A stretch of 41,240 bases of DNA from Lachnospiraceae bacterium (GTDB lineage Bacteria; Bacillota; Clostridia; Lachnospirales; Lachnospiraceae): assembly GCA_017553695.1 (NCBI GenBank), contig JAFZKG010000158.1, positions 1 through 41,240 of the forward strand, given 5' to 3'. Positions 33,949-41,240 of the stretch are shown piece by piece. The position numbers were made by a program, and so were the translations under genes. Each line of letters begins with the position of its first letter. Within the stretch, counting starts at the first letter, position 1. The notes under the pieces are model-generated. The model saw nothing but the letters and a program-made list of their open reading frames with translations. It was not told the origin of the DNA and did no database searches.

Positions 33949-33997
33949 ACCAAGCGTGCCGAAAGGCAGAAGCATCGAAAGAAGGAGGTGCAATGAT

Positions 33998-34186
33998 ATG
34001 GCAAAATGTGATATTTGTGGGAAAGGCGTTCATTTTGGCAACGCAGTCAGCCACTCACATAGAAGATCAAACAGAATCTGGAAATCAAACATCAAGTCTG
34101 TGAAAGTCAAGACAGCTGGCGGCGATGGAAAAACAATGCATGTTTGTACTTCCTGCTTAAGATCCGGAAAAGTGGAAAGAGCCTAA
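33998..34186 (+). CDS. rpmB: 50S ribosomal protein L28, zinc-binding form
   Basis: A 62-aa ribosomal protein. AKCDICGKGVHFGNAVSHS and HVCTSCLRSGKV provide two CxxC pairs, so this is the zinc-ribbon (C+) form; C- paralogues used under zinc starvation lack these cysteines. The ATG at 33998 has AAGGAGGTG 7 nt upstream. It is monocistronic, between its own promoter and a strong terminator. Confidence 0.97.
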   Translation: MAKCDICGKGVHFGNAVSHSHRRSNRIWKSNIKSVKVKTAGGDGKTMHVCTSCLRSGKVERA

Positions 34187-34197
34187 GCAAATCCCAT

Positions 34198-34228
34198 GAG
34201 AACCGAACAATCGGTTCTCTATTTTTTT
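34198..34228 (+). terminator. Rho-independent terminator of rpmB
   Basis: GAGAACCGA and TCGGTTCTC form a perfect 9-bp stem around ACAA, followed by TA and seven T. It starts 11 nt after the rpmB stop. Confidence 0.95.
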
Positions 34229-34257
34229 GTCCTTTTACGTGGATTCTATTGTATAAT
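34227..34257 (+). promoter_or_regulatory. Probable promoter for fba-pfp
   Basis: A perfect -10 TATAAT (34252-34257) lies 43 nt before fba. The best -35 is TTGTCC (34227-34232), but the spacer is 19 nt, longer than ideal, and it overlaps the T-tract of the rpmB terminator. Confidence 0.5.
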
Positions 34258-34299
34258 GAGGACAAGAATTCATTGCTTTTCAGATAAGGAGGGATCAAC

Positions 34300-35235
34300 A
34301 TGCCACTTGTTACAACCAAAGAAATGTTTGAGAAAGCATATAACGGCGGATACGCCATCGGCGCATTCAACGTCAACAATATGGAGATCGTCCAGGGCAT
34401 TACGGAAGCAGCAAAAGAACTGAATGCCCCGCTGATCCTGCAAGTATCCAAAGGCGCGCGCGCCTATGCGAATCATACCTACCTCATGAAACTGGTCGAG
34501 GCTGCTGTGATCGAAACAGGGCTCCCGATCTGCCTGCATCTGGATCATGGTGACAGCTTTGATCTCTGCAAGAGCTGCATCGACGGCGGATTCACTTCTG
34601 TCATGATCGATAAATCATCTCTTTCATTAGAGGAAAACATAGCAGAAACGAAAAAGGTCGTGGAATATGCGCATGATCACGGTGTTGTGGTCGAAGCAGA
34701 ACTCGGCACACTGGCCGGCATCGAAGATGAAGTCAACGTCAGTGCGGAGGATTCTTCCTATACCCGACCGGAGGATGTTCAGGAATTTGTCGAAAAGACC
34801 GGGTGCGATTCCCTGGCCATCGCCATTGGAACAAGCCACGGCGCATACAAGTTTAAACCGGGCACAAAACCGCAGCTCCGTTTTGATATCCTGGAGGAAG
34901 TAGCAAAACGTCTGCCATCCTTCCCGATCGTCCTGCATGGATCATCTTCCGTTCCGCAGTATCTGGTGGAAAAGATCAATGCACATGGCGGGAATATGCC
35001 GGGTGCCATCGGCGTCCCGGAGGATCAGCTCCGTCAGGCTGCTTCTCTGGCAGTCTGCAAGATCAATATCGATTCCGATCTGCGTCTTGCCATGACTGCA
35101 ACGATCCGTGAGTACTTTGACGAGCATCCGGATCACTTTGATCCACGTCAGTATCTGAAACCATCCCGTGAAGCCATCAAAGAACTGGTCGCACACAAGA
35201 TCATTAACGTTCTCGGCTGTGACGGAAAAGCATGA
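34300..35235 (+). CDS. fba: Class II fructose-bisphosphate aldolase
   Basis: Splits fructose 1,6-bisphosphate in glycolysis using a catalytic zinc. The 311 aa start TTKEMFEKAYNGGYAIGAFN. Zinc and active-site regions are CLHLDHGDSFD, VEAELGTLAGIEDEV, AIGTSHGAYKF, VLHGSSSVP and KINIDSDLRLA. AAGGAGGG precedes the ATG. The gene is followed after 15 nt by pfp, so consecutive glycolytic steps (phosphorylation and cleavage) are co-transcribed. Confidence 0.97.
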   Translation: MPLVTTKEMFEKAYNGGYAIGAFNVNNMEIVQGITEAAKELNAPLILQVSKGARAYANHTYLMKLVEAAVIETGLPICLHLDHGDSFDLCKSCIDGGFTSVMIDKSSLSLEENIAETKKVVEYAHDHGVVVEAELGTLAGIEDEVNVSAEDSSYTRPEDVQEFVEKTGCDSLAIAIGTSHGAYKFKPGTKPQLRFDILEEVAKRLPSFPIVLHGSSSVPQYLVEKINAHGGNMPGAIGVPEDQLRQAASLAVCKINIDSDLRLAMTATIREYFDEHPDHFDPRQYLKPSREAIKELVAHKIINVLGCDGKA

Positions 35236-35250
35236 TAAAAGGAGACACTT

Positions 35251-36495
35251 ATGGCTGAAAAACTGATTGGCAGCTGCATTTTCGGACAGTCGGGCGGTCC
35301 GACATCTGTGATCAACGCGAGTGCGTATGGTGTGATCCGCACAGCATTGGATGCGGAGGAGATCACAAACGTATATGGCGCGGAAAACGGCATCATCGGC
35401 GTCCTGAATGACCGTCTTTACGATATGTCAAAAGAAGATGCGGATGAATTGCTGCTTCTGGTCAATACCCCATCTTCTGAACTCGGATCCTGCCGTTATA
35501 AGATCGCAGACCCTGAGGAAGATGAAACCGATTATAAGAAGATCCTCAAGATCTTCAAAAAATATAACGTCCGCTATTTCTTCTACAATGGCGGTAATGA
35601 CTCCATGGACACCTGCAACAAGATCTACCGTTATATGAAGAAAGTCGGCTATGAATGCCGCATCATCGGCGTTCCGAAGACGATCGATAACGACCTGACC
35701 GGAACGGATCACTGTCCGGGCTTCGGAAGCGCTGCCCGCTATATCGCCACTTCCTGTATGGAAGTCAGCAAAGACAACAAGGTCTACACGACTGACAATA
35801 TCACCGTCATGGAGATCATGGGACGTCATGCCGGATGGCTGACTGCCGCATCCGTCCTCGCTGCGGAAAAAGGGGAAGGCCCTGACCTGATTTATCTGCC
35901 GGAAACCGATTTTGATCTGGATCAGTTCTTTGATGATGTGGAGAAAGTTCACGAAAAGAAAGGTGACGTGTTCGTTGCGGTATCGGAAGGCATCCATTAT
36001 GACAACGGCCGTTTCGTTTCTGAAGTGCAGACTTCCACGACAGACGGTTTCGGGCATGCACAGCTTGGCGGTGTTGCTAACTACCTGGCAAGCCTGCTGA
36101 AAAACCGCACCGGTATCAAAACCCGTGCAATTGAATTAAGTCTTCTGCAACGCAGTGCTGCCCATATGGCATCCGCAACAGATCTGGAAGAAGCCATCGA
36201 AGCCGGTAAATTTGCCGTCAAGAGTGCTCTGGCCGGTAAAACAGGCCGGATGGTCGCATTTGAACGGGATCCGGATTCTGCAAAATATAAATGCAATCTG
36301 ATCCTGGTACCGTTAAGCGAAGCAGCAAATGCAGAGAAAAAGATCCCAAGGGAATGGATCAACAAGAAAGGGAATTTTGTCAACAAAGAATTTGTCGATT
36401 ATGCCCTTCCTCTCATTCAGGGAGAACCGGTAAGGTATTACGAAGACTCCCTTCCACGGTATGCGAAACTGAATAAAGTCCTGGCCGAAAAATAA
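35251..36495 (+). CDS. pfp: Phosphofructokinase, pyrophosphate-dependent type
   Basis: Interconverts fructose 6-phosphate and fructose 1,6-bisphosphate. The 414 aa belong to the PFK family. The phosphoryl-donor loop reads YNGGNDSMDTCNKI and the next motif GVPKTIDNDLTGTDHCPGFG. An Asp after GGN where ATP enzymes have Gly, and Lys in PKTIDND instead of PGTIDND, are hallmarks of PPi users, so a reversible PPi-linked reaction is inferred. MEIMGRHAGWL is also conserved. AAAGGAGA precedes the ATG. A strong terminator follows. Confidence 0.92.
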   Translation: MAEKLIGSCIFGQSGGPTSVINASAYGVIRTALDAEEITNVYGAENGIIGVLNDRLYDMSKEDADELLLLVNTPSSELGSCRYKIADPEEDETDYKKILKIFKKYNVRYFFYNGGNDSMDTCNKIYRYMKKVGYECRIIGVPKTIDNDLTGTDHCPGFGSAARYIATSCMEVSKDNKVYTTDNITVMEIMGRHAGWLTAASVLAAEKGEGPDLIYLPETDFDLDQFFDDVEKVHEKKGDVFVAVSEGIHYDNGRFVSEVQTSTTDGFGHAQLGGVANYLASLLKNRTGIKTRAIELSLLQRSAAHMASATDLEEAIEAGKFAVKSALAGKTGRMVAFERDPDSAKYKCNLILVPLSEAANAEKKIPREWINKKGNFVNKEFVDYALPLIQGEPVRYYEDSLPRYAKLNKVLAEK

Positions 36496-36510
36496 CGTCC
36501 GGATTTTACG

Positions 36511-36538
36511 AAAGACCGCCATAACGGCGGTCTTTTTT
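36511..36538 (+). terminator. Rho-independent terminator of fba-pfp
   Basis: AAAGACCGCC and GGCGGTCTTT form a 10-bp stem around ATAAC, with six T at its 3' edge. The EamA gene converges from the other side and ends 18 nt away. The A-rich left arm may let it also work weakly on the minus strand. Confidence 0.93.
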
Positions 36539-36556
36539 CATATCATCATGAACGCT

Positions 36557-37516
36557 TCAGGCGGATCCTTCTGCGATCCCTTCTGCGATCCCGAGGATCA
36601 CAATTCCGATAATGACAACGATCACGCTGACCAGTTGTAAGGGTTTTAGTTTTTCCTTGAGGAAGATCCTGGAAAGGATGACAGAAACGATACAGTAGGA
36701 TGCCACCATCGGTGCTACCAGGACCGGATTTTCTGCCATTGCATAAACATAAAAGATCTGTCCGAATTCTTCACAGCAGGAAGCAATGATCTTGTTTTTC
36801 TCTGATTTCCGGAACGGATTATATGGTTTTTTGTTTTTGATCCAAAGAAAGAAAAAACAAACTATGCCGGCGGCAAAGAACGTGAGTCCATAAAGGATCA
36901 ACACGTCGATCTCATCCAGCCCCAGTAAAGACTCATCACTCAGGATAATACCATCGGCAGCTGTTCCAATGGTATCAAATACGCAGTAAAGGATTGGAAA
37001 AAGAAGTGCCAGCGCTCCAAGACGGTATTTACGATCTTCTTTCGGCAGAGGCTTTTCCATATCTGCCAGACGTTTTTCCGCAACTGCCAGAATAATCACG
37101 CCTGCAACGATCAGGATAGTGCCAGTGATATCCAGGATGGAAAACTCATCAAAGAAATCCGTGATCCTTCCTGTTACCATGAAGAAGATTGCCATGCAGA
37201 TTGCTGAAAAAGCTCCGGATGCATTCTGTACCGGAGAAATAATGGAGACTTCCAGATATCTGAGCCCCGCATATCCGATCACCATGGAAATGATATAGGA
37301 AAGAGAAGCCGGTGAATATTTCACCAGATCCATAAGGGAAAAGGTACGCTTAAAAATAATGAGAAGTGCGATAGCGCAGATTCCCATTACCAGTCCGACC
37401 CATATAGCGATTTTTAAATGCGAATACCGGTCTGTGTCATCCGTGCCCTTTTTGTAGAATAGATCAGCAAATCCCCAGCCCAGGACACAGATCAGACCAA
37501 ATAGAAACCAGGTCAT
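36557..37516 (-). CDS. EamA/DMT-family transporter
   Basis: A 319-aa integral membrane protein with about ten helices in two EamA-type halves. The first half starts FLFGLICVLGWGFADLFYKK, and the second ends with LVAPMVASYCIVSVILSRIF and VSVIVVIIGIVILGIAEG. A hydrophilic loop at about 155-170 (EKPLPKEDRKYR) separates the halves. The substrate cannot be predicted. It begins 2 nt after the YtfJ stop with no spaced ribosome site. The last residues contain a GIAE duplication caused by a 12-bp tandem repeat. Confidence 0.82.
   Translation of the reverse strand: MTWFLFGLICVLGWGFADLFYKKGTDDTDRYSHLKIAIWVGLVMGICAIALLIIFKRTFSLMDLVKYSPASLSYIISMVIGYAGLRYLEVSIISPVQNASGAFSAICMAIFFMVTGRITDFFDEFSILDITGTILIVAGVIILAVAEKRLADMEKPLPKEDRKYRLGALALLFPILYCVFDTIGTAADGIILSDESLLGLDEIDVLILYGLTFFAAGIVCFFFLWIKNKKPYNPFRKSEKNKIIASCCEEFGQIFYVYAMAENPVLVAPMVASYCIVSVILSRIFLKEKLKPLQLVSVIVVIIGIVILGIAEGIAEGSA
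36567..36590. repeat. Two perfect 12-bp tandem repeats
   Basis: CCTTCTGCGATC occurs twice head to tail near the 3' end of the EamA gene. It adds four residues (GIAE) per copy without shifting the frame, so slippage would change only tail length. Confidence 0.85.
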
Positions 37517-37518
37517 TC

Positions 37519-37902
37519 CTACAGATAATCCTCAATTCTCGGCATATCGTCATCCGATCCTGCCTTATCTTTCGAACGGCCCAGAAGTTTATTCATTATA
37601 TCCGGAACGATCTCGATCAGTTTGTTGATAGAGTCTTTATCTTTGATATTAACGATCTTGGACGTTCCATTTTGAATGATCAGCACTGCTGACGGGGAAA
37701 TATGAGCACCTGCTCCTCCTGCCCCGTTTGTTTTAGTATCTTTATTGAACGCGCCGGCAGCGACACCAAACGACACATCTGCCATCGGGAAAACAACAAT
37801 GTCTTTATATTGAATCGGCTCGCCAACGATCGTCTTGGTAGAAACATAGTTCTCCAGACTATTCATTAAAGCGCCTACAGTTCCTTCAAAGTTTTCAGCC
37901 AT
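37519..37902 (-). CDS. gerW: GerW/YtfJ-family spore protein
   Basis: A 127-aa protein of the YtfJ family, which in Bacillus is made in the forespore and affects germination. It shows GALMNSLENYVSTKTIVGEP, VVFPMADVSFGVAAGAF, a Gly-rich GAGGAGAHISPSAVLII and KLIEIVPDIM. The ATG at 37902 has AGGAGGG 8 nt upstream and overlaps the DUF2953 stop (TGATG). The pairing with DUF2953 is the same as ytfI-ytfJ in Bacillus and supports an endospore-forming ancestry. Confidence 0.9.
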   Translation of the reverse strand: MAENFEGTVGALMNSLENYVSTKTIVGEPIQYKDIVVFPMADVSFGVAAGAFNKDTKTNGAGGAGAHISPSAVLIIQNGTSKIVNIKDKDSINKLIEIVPDIMNKLLGRSKDKAGSDDDMPRIEDYL

Positions 37903-38768
37903 CAAACAACCCTCCTGACTACTTTGACGACCTTTCTCACATCACGGTTAAAGAATACCTTTAACGCACACAACGCAATGTATCCGAGAAAGATCCGTCC
38001 GGAGATCTTTAGATCCAGCGCAATGCCCTTCTGATAGAACTCCGGTGTAATGAGCAGTTTTCCCTGCGACATCGATTCCGCAAGAATATCAATCGTGCCA
38101 TATATTATAGCCGTATTTGCCGGATCTTCCAACCCAAAATTTAATTTTCCTTCAATTTTTTTTGGTTTTATGTGGTCCAGCAGATGAAACAGCTGTTCTT
38201 TTACTGTTTTAACTGCCCTTTTTGTGGTCTGCGAGGAAAGGATCGCTTCTGCCTGCTCCAGTTTTAATTGAAGCCGCTCATACTTGGCAGACAGTTTTTC
38301 ACAGAAGTGATCGACCTTATCCGAAAAGTCCTCTTCCCCCTTGGTCCCCGGTGCCGGCTTTGTCACGGCATCCGAAATATCGATCATTTCAATCTCCAGT
38401 TCCTGCTCCGGTTCCGGCTGTTTCGGTTCCGGCTTCGGTTCCGTTGTCTTCTCAGTTTTTTTCTCTTCTACCGGTTTTTCATCCGCTTCTTTTGACCCGA
38501 TCAGGTCTTTCAGATGCCCTTTTTTGATCGCGATCCCAAAAACTGCTACCAGGAAGGAAACATCCAGTTCCCGATAATCTGCAATGGCTTTGACCAGGCC
38601 CAAAAACCAGGTGACTTTTCCCTGCGCCGCGATCGCTGCATTCTCCCCTTCTCCGGAAAGACGGTAACGGACAGGCACGAAAAGTACCAACAGGACCACC
38701 AGCAGGATAAGGCCTACGATGCATGCCAGGACGATCCCTATGATTTTTAAAATCGTTAACAAGATCAT
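37902..38768 (-). CDS. DUF2953 membrane-associated protein (YtfI-like)
   Basis: A 288-aa protein. Residues 5-30 form a membrane helix followed by FVPVRYRLSG. An acidic Glu/Pro/Lys-rich linker lies at about 95-130, and the C-terminal half contains the family region GKLNFGLEDPANTAIIYGTI and a second hydrophobic segment near FLGYIALCALKVFF. The function is unknown; the link to sporulation rests on its YtfJ partner. The ATG overlaps the upstream stop (ATGA). Confidence 0.82.
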   Translation of the reverse strand: MILLTILKIIGIVLACIVGLILLVVLLVLFVPVRYRLSGEGENAAIAAQGKVTWFLGLVKAIADYRELDVSFLVAVFGIAIKKGHLKDLIGSKEADEKPVEEKKTEKTTEPKPEPKQPEPEQELEIEMIDISDAVTKPAPGTKGEEDFSDKVDHFCEKLSAKYERLQLKLEQAEAILSSQTTKRAVKTVKEQLFHLLDHIKPKKIEGKLNFGLEDPANTAIIYGTIDILAESMSQGKLLITPEFYQKGIALDLKISGRIFLGYIALCALKVFFNRDVRKVVKVVRRVV

Positions 38769-39064
38769 TGGAAATAACTCCTGACATCATAACCGCCGGT
38801 CCGCTCATACACGTCCCGTATCATATTCTCACAGACTTCAAACGCTTCCTCTTTTGTGATGGCAACGCCCAGGATCGGCTGCTCCTGATAGAGATCCTTG
38901 AACAGCATATAAGCCGGAAGGATGTCAAACAGATCTTTTCCATTCACGGCCAGAATGATCACGAAGGTCCCGAAACTGATCTTCTTCTGATCAATATCGT
39001 GTACGATCTTCATTCTTTTTTTGGCGGCTTTTTCACCGAAATACAAAAGAGAATGCCACTTCAT
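38765..39064 (-). CDS. Hypothetical protein, 99 aa
   Basis: I do not recognise this small protein. It is soluble, starts MKWHSLLYFGEKAAKKRMKI and continues with FGTFVIILAVNGKDLFDILP and a C-terminal helix EEAFEVCENMIRDVYERTG. No catalytic motif stands out. The ATG at 39064 was chosen because AAAGG lies 9 nt upstream; a TTG three codons earlier is less likely. It overlaps DUF2953 by 4 nt. Confidence 0.75.
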   Translation of the reverse strand: MKWHSLLYFGEKAAKKRMKIVHDIDQKKISFGTFVIILAVNGKDLFDILPAYMLFKDLYQEQPILGVAITKEEAFEVCENMIRDVYERTGGYDVRSYFQ

Positions 39065-39069
39065 CGCGG

Positions 39070-39534
39070 TCAACCTTTCATGGCTTTATAAGAGGACCGG
39101 TTCATTGCTGCTCCGATCACATATAGGATTGGGACAACAACTGCTGTTGCGCAGAGAACATATACAATGGCTGCCATGACCGGATCACTTCTGAAAGAGG
39201 TATTTGCGACCAATATGCCAATACACGCTGCTGCAATTACCAGAACAATGATCCCAAGCACCAGACACCTTCCTGAATGCTCCGGCTTCCCCGCATTCTT
39301 GATTCCGATGATACCGGTGACCAGTTCCAGGGCAGCAAGTATGACCAGCCCGACCAGTATTATGATGGCAATACTGAATACGACCACAGCATCTTCCCGT
39401 CTCGACATGATACCTGTCATAAAGCCAAAAAAGACAATCGAAAGAAGAGCGAGCAGGATCGACAGTCCTCCAATGACTGTCATCAGGATTGCAGATACTT
39501 GTAACAGACCTTTTCCTTTTGCGACTGGCTGCAT
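39070..39534 (-). CDS. Four-helix membrane protein of unknown function, 154 aa
   Basis: Four hydrophobic segments at about 11-35, 48-73, 88-109 and 118-142, short loops and a basic C-terminus. The layout resembles small DUF4064-type proteins, but I cannot assign a family with confidence. AAAGGAG lies upstream of the ATG. The stop is 5 nt before the next start. Confidence 0.7.
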   Translation of the reverse strand: MQPVAKGKGLLQVSAILMTVIGGLSILLALLSIVFFGFMTGIMSRREDAVVVFSIAIIILVGLVILAALELVTGIIGIKNAGKPEHSGRCLVLGIIVLVIAAACIGILVANTSFRSDPVMAAIVYVLCATAVVVPILYVIGAAMNRSSYKAMKG

Positions 39535-39565
39535 ATTACAGATTCTCCTTTTTATGAAAACACAA

Positions 39566-41218
39566 TTACATGAGATGCAGTTTCTTTGCTAATGTATAGA
39601 GCTTTGCTCCGCCCGGCATCGCGTATACTTCTTCTGCATCGACTACGCGGAACAGAAGCAGAAGGACGCCATAGATCAAAACGGAAATGATGATCGTGAT
39701 CAGCACTGATACGGCATAACTGTGGATCAGTTTATAGATTCCTTTGCTGATAAAGAAGCTGCAGACACCCATCAACACGGAACAGATTGCAGGGAACAGA
39801 AAACTCTTTTTGATCTCCTGCTTATATCCGATATAACGGCGGAGTGACCTTGCATTCAGGAAGCATACAATGAATGCAAACAGCATGTCACATATCACCA
39901 GACTGAATACGTCGATTTTAAGGATATAAAGCATTACAACCAGGACTGCCACATGGATCACGATGGCGATGGCGGAATGGATGACCGGTATCCGCATCTT
40001 ATCGATACCCTGCAGGATCGAGTTCGTGATCGTAGACAGGGAGTACAACACCACTGACAGACATCCAACCATCAGCATCAGTGATACCTTGTCCGGATTC
40101 ACGCTGGTCGGAAACAGGAATCCGATGATCTGTCTGGAAAGAGCGCCGATCCCTGCGGCGCAAGGCATTGCGACGATCATGGAAACTTTTATAGAGGACT
40201 CGATCTTTCGGATGACGCTGCTCTTATTATTCATCGTCATGGATTTCACCACACTCGGGATCAGGGAAGATGCCAGCGCGCTGGCAAGCGCGATCGGCAC
40301 ATTGACGATCAGTCGGTAATTACCGGTGAACATACCGGTCATGACATCCTTCTCTGCCTCCGAAATACCTTTGGATACCATGATATTACTGAACAGGCCG
40401 GAATCGATCAGGCCGCTGATATTATAGATGGTTGTACTCAGAATGACCGGTATGATCGTCACGATCAGGACCTTCAGGATATCCTTTGCCGGCTCCACAT
40501 AATCTGTTGTATCCTTCGCCATCTGCCTGTACAGGATCTTCCGGTACATCATGAACAGAACGATCATGAAGATCAATGCGGCGAAAGCGCCACTGACTGT
40601 ACCCAATGTTCCGCCTGCAGCGCCATATGCTTCTTTCACATTATCAAAAGGATAAGCAGCGGCCTTGGCCTGTGTAACGGATTTGAACAGGACAGAGGCT
40701 GCCACGATGCTGACGATAGCATTGACGATCTGCTCAACAATATTGGAGACGGCCGTCGGGATCATTGTCCCGAGCCCCTGGAAATAACCGCGCATGACGC
40801 CCAGCATAGACAAGATGATCAGGGCCGGGGAAAGGACACGCAGGGCAATCGCGCTCTGCGGGAAATGAAGGATCTTTGCAAAAAGGTTTGCTCCAAAGAA
40901 CGTGATACAGAATGCAGCTATTCCGCAGCAAAGTGCAAAGATCAATGCAAAAATAAAGATTCTTCGGGTATTACGGTACTCTTTCAGGGTGACGCGTTTC
41001 GACACCATCTTTGAGACCGCGAGCGGAAGGCTGTAGGAAGAAAGCAGCAGAAGAATAGAATAAACATCAAAAGCCACGCCATAATACGCGACTCCCTTTT
41101 CCCCCAGAATATTATTCAGCGGGACACGATAAATGAGGCCGATGATCCTGACCAGAATGGAAGAAACGCCCAGGATCGCGCCCTGCATCATAAAATTGCT
41201 TTTACCTTTTTTTGCCAT
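39566..41218 (-). CDS. MATE/MVF-family lipid-linked precursor flippase (SpoVB/MurJ-like)
   Basis: A 550-aa protein with about fourteen helices. It belongs to the polysaccharide exporter / SpoVB / YtgP group that flips lipid II or related lipid-linked sugars across the membrane. The N-terminus MMQGAILGVSSILVRIIGLIYRVPLNNILG is summarised here by its GLIYRVPLNNILG core. VMRGYFQGLGTMIPTAVSNI and SNIVEQIVNAIVS are family hallmarks. It may be the main MurJ (as Bacillus YtgP) or the sporulation paralogue SpoVB; the nearby GerW gene does not decide this. The upstream region is cut by the window edge. Confidence 0.88.
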   Translation of the reverse strand: MAKKGKSNFMMQGAILGVSSILVRIIGLIYRVPLNNILGEKGVAYYGVAFDVYSILLLLSSYSLPLAVSKMVSKRVTLKEYRNTRRIFIFALIFALCCGIAAFCITFFGANLFAKILHFPQSAIALRVLSPALIILSMLGVMRGYFQGLGTMIPTAVSNIVEQIVNAIVSIVAASVLFKSVTQAKAAAYPFDNVKEAYGAAGGTLGTVSGAFAALIFMIVLFMMYRKILYRQMAKDTTDYVEPAKDILKVLIVTIIPVILSTTIYNISGLIDSGLFSNIMVSKGISEAEKDVMTGMFTGNYRLIVNVPIALASALASSLIPSVVKSMTMNNKSSVIRKIESSIKVSMIVAMPCAAGIGALSRQIIGFLFPTSVNPDKVSLMLMVGCLSVVLYSLSTITNSILQGIDKMRIPVIHSAIAIVIHVAVLVVMLYILKIDVFSLVICDMLFAFIVCFLNARSLRRYIGYKQEIKKSFLFPAICSVLMGVCSFFISKGIYKLIHSYAVSVLITIIISVLIYGVLLLLFRVVDAEEVYAMPGGAKLYTLAKKLHLM

Positions 41219-41240
41219 CTGTACTTATCGTCTGATCTTC

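Noticed and set aside
33949..33990. Small TGCC-GAAA-GGCA stem in the rpmB leader as a riboswitch or L28 autoregulatory site
   Set aside because: A 4-bp stem with a common tetraloop is too small to support a regulatory claim.
1..41240. CRISPR array, insertion sequence, prophage or integration site
   Set aside because: No regularly spaced direct repeats, transposase or integrase frames, tRNA-bounded repeats or abrupt change in gene style were seen. The window is core genome in character.

Overview
The window reads as a chromosomal housekeeping segment of an anaerobic Gram-positive Firmicute of class Clostridia, most likely Lachnospiraceae. The grounds are strong AGGAGG-type ribosome sites, the Asp23-nusB-xseAB-ispA-dxs-tlyA-nadK block, a pyrophosphate-type phosphofructokinase, sporulation-linked genes (YtfI/YtfJ-like pair, SpoVB/MurJ-like flippase), phenylacetate-CoA ligase paired with an ACT protein, and an Rnf-type operon. 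No insertion sequence, prophage, CRISPR array, rRNA or tRNA was seen; the one stable RNA gene is tmRNA.

Layout. Nearly everything from 1 to 33.8 kb is on the minus strand, so the order of transcription runs from high to low coordinates. (1) 33.9 to 26.2 kb: yloU (Asp23), yloV/fakA-like, recG, ddl, murF and a YprB-like nuclease, behind a promoter at about 33.88 kb with a terminator-like hairpin in its leader. (2) 26.2 to 22.1 kb: rnfC-D-G-E-A with its own strong promoter. (3) 22.1 to 17.05 kb: CBS protein, tyrS, alaS and a 4-TM protein behind a near-consensus promoter. (4) 16.95 to 15.1 kb: zinc-ribbon/chitobiase-like membrane protein and rlmH. (5) 15.1 to 4.17 kb: Asp23, an internal terminator, nusB, xseA, xseB, ispA, dxs, tlyA, nadK, gpmI and two tandem capA-like genes. 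(6) 4.14 kb to 1: secG, an internal terminator, smpB, paaK, ACT protein, C39-like peptidase, ssrA. The strand flips at 33.9 kb for rpmB, fba and pfp on the plus strand. It flips back for 41.2 to 36.55 kb: flippase, two small unknowns, DUF2953, YtfJ/GerW and an EamA transporter.

Functionally the segment joins trans-translation (ssrA, smpB), secretion (secG), isoprenoid precursors (dxs, ispA), DNA repair (xseAB, recG), wall synthesis (ddl, murF, flippase), glycolysis (fba, pfp, gpmI), tRNA charging (alaS, tyrS) and ribosome maturation or structure (rlmH, tlyA, rpmB).

The stand-out is the Rnf-type operon. It is syntenic with canonical rnfCDGEA but has no rnfB. RnfA contains no cysteine, so both intramembrane [2Fe-2S] ligands are absent. 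RnfE keeps one of its two. RnfG has Glu where the flavinylated Thr belongs. RnfD has a degenerate flavinylation motif. Only the two soluble [4Fe-4S] motifs of RnfC are intact. This looks like a maintained Rnf-like complex without most of its transmembrane redox centres, and its function is unknown. Family consensus motifs were compared from memory, so an alignment is the deciding check.
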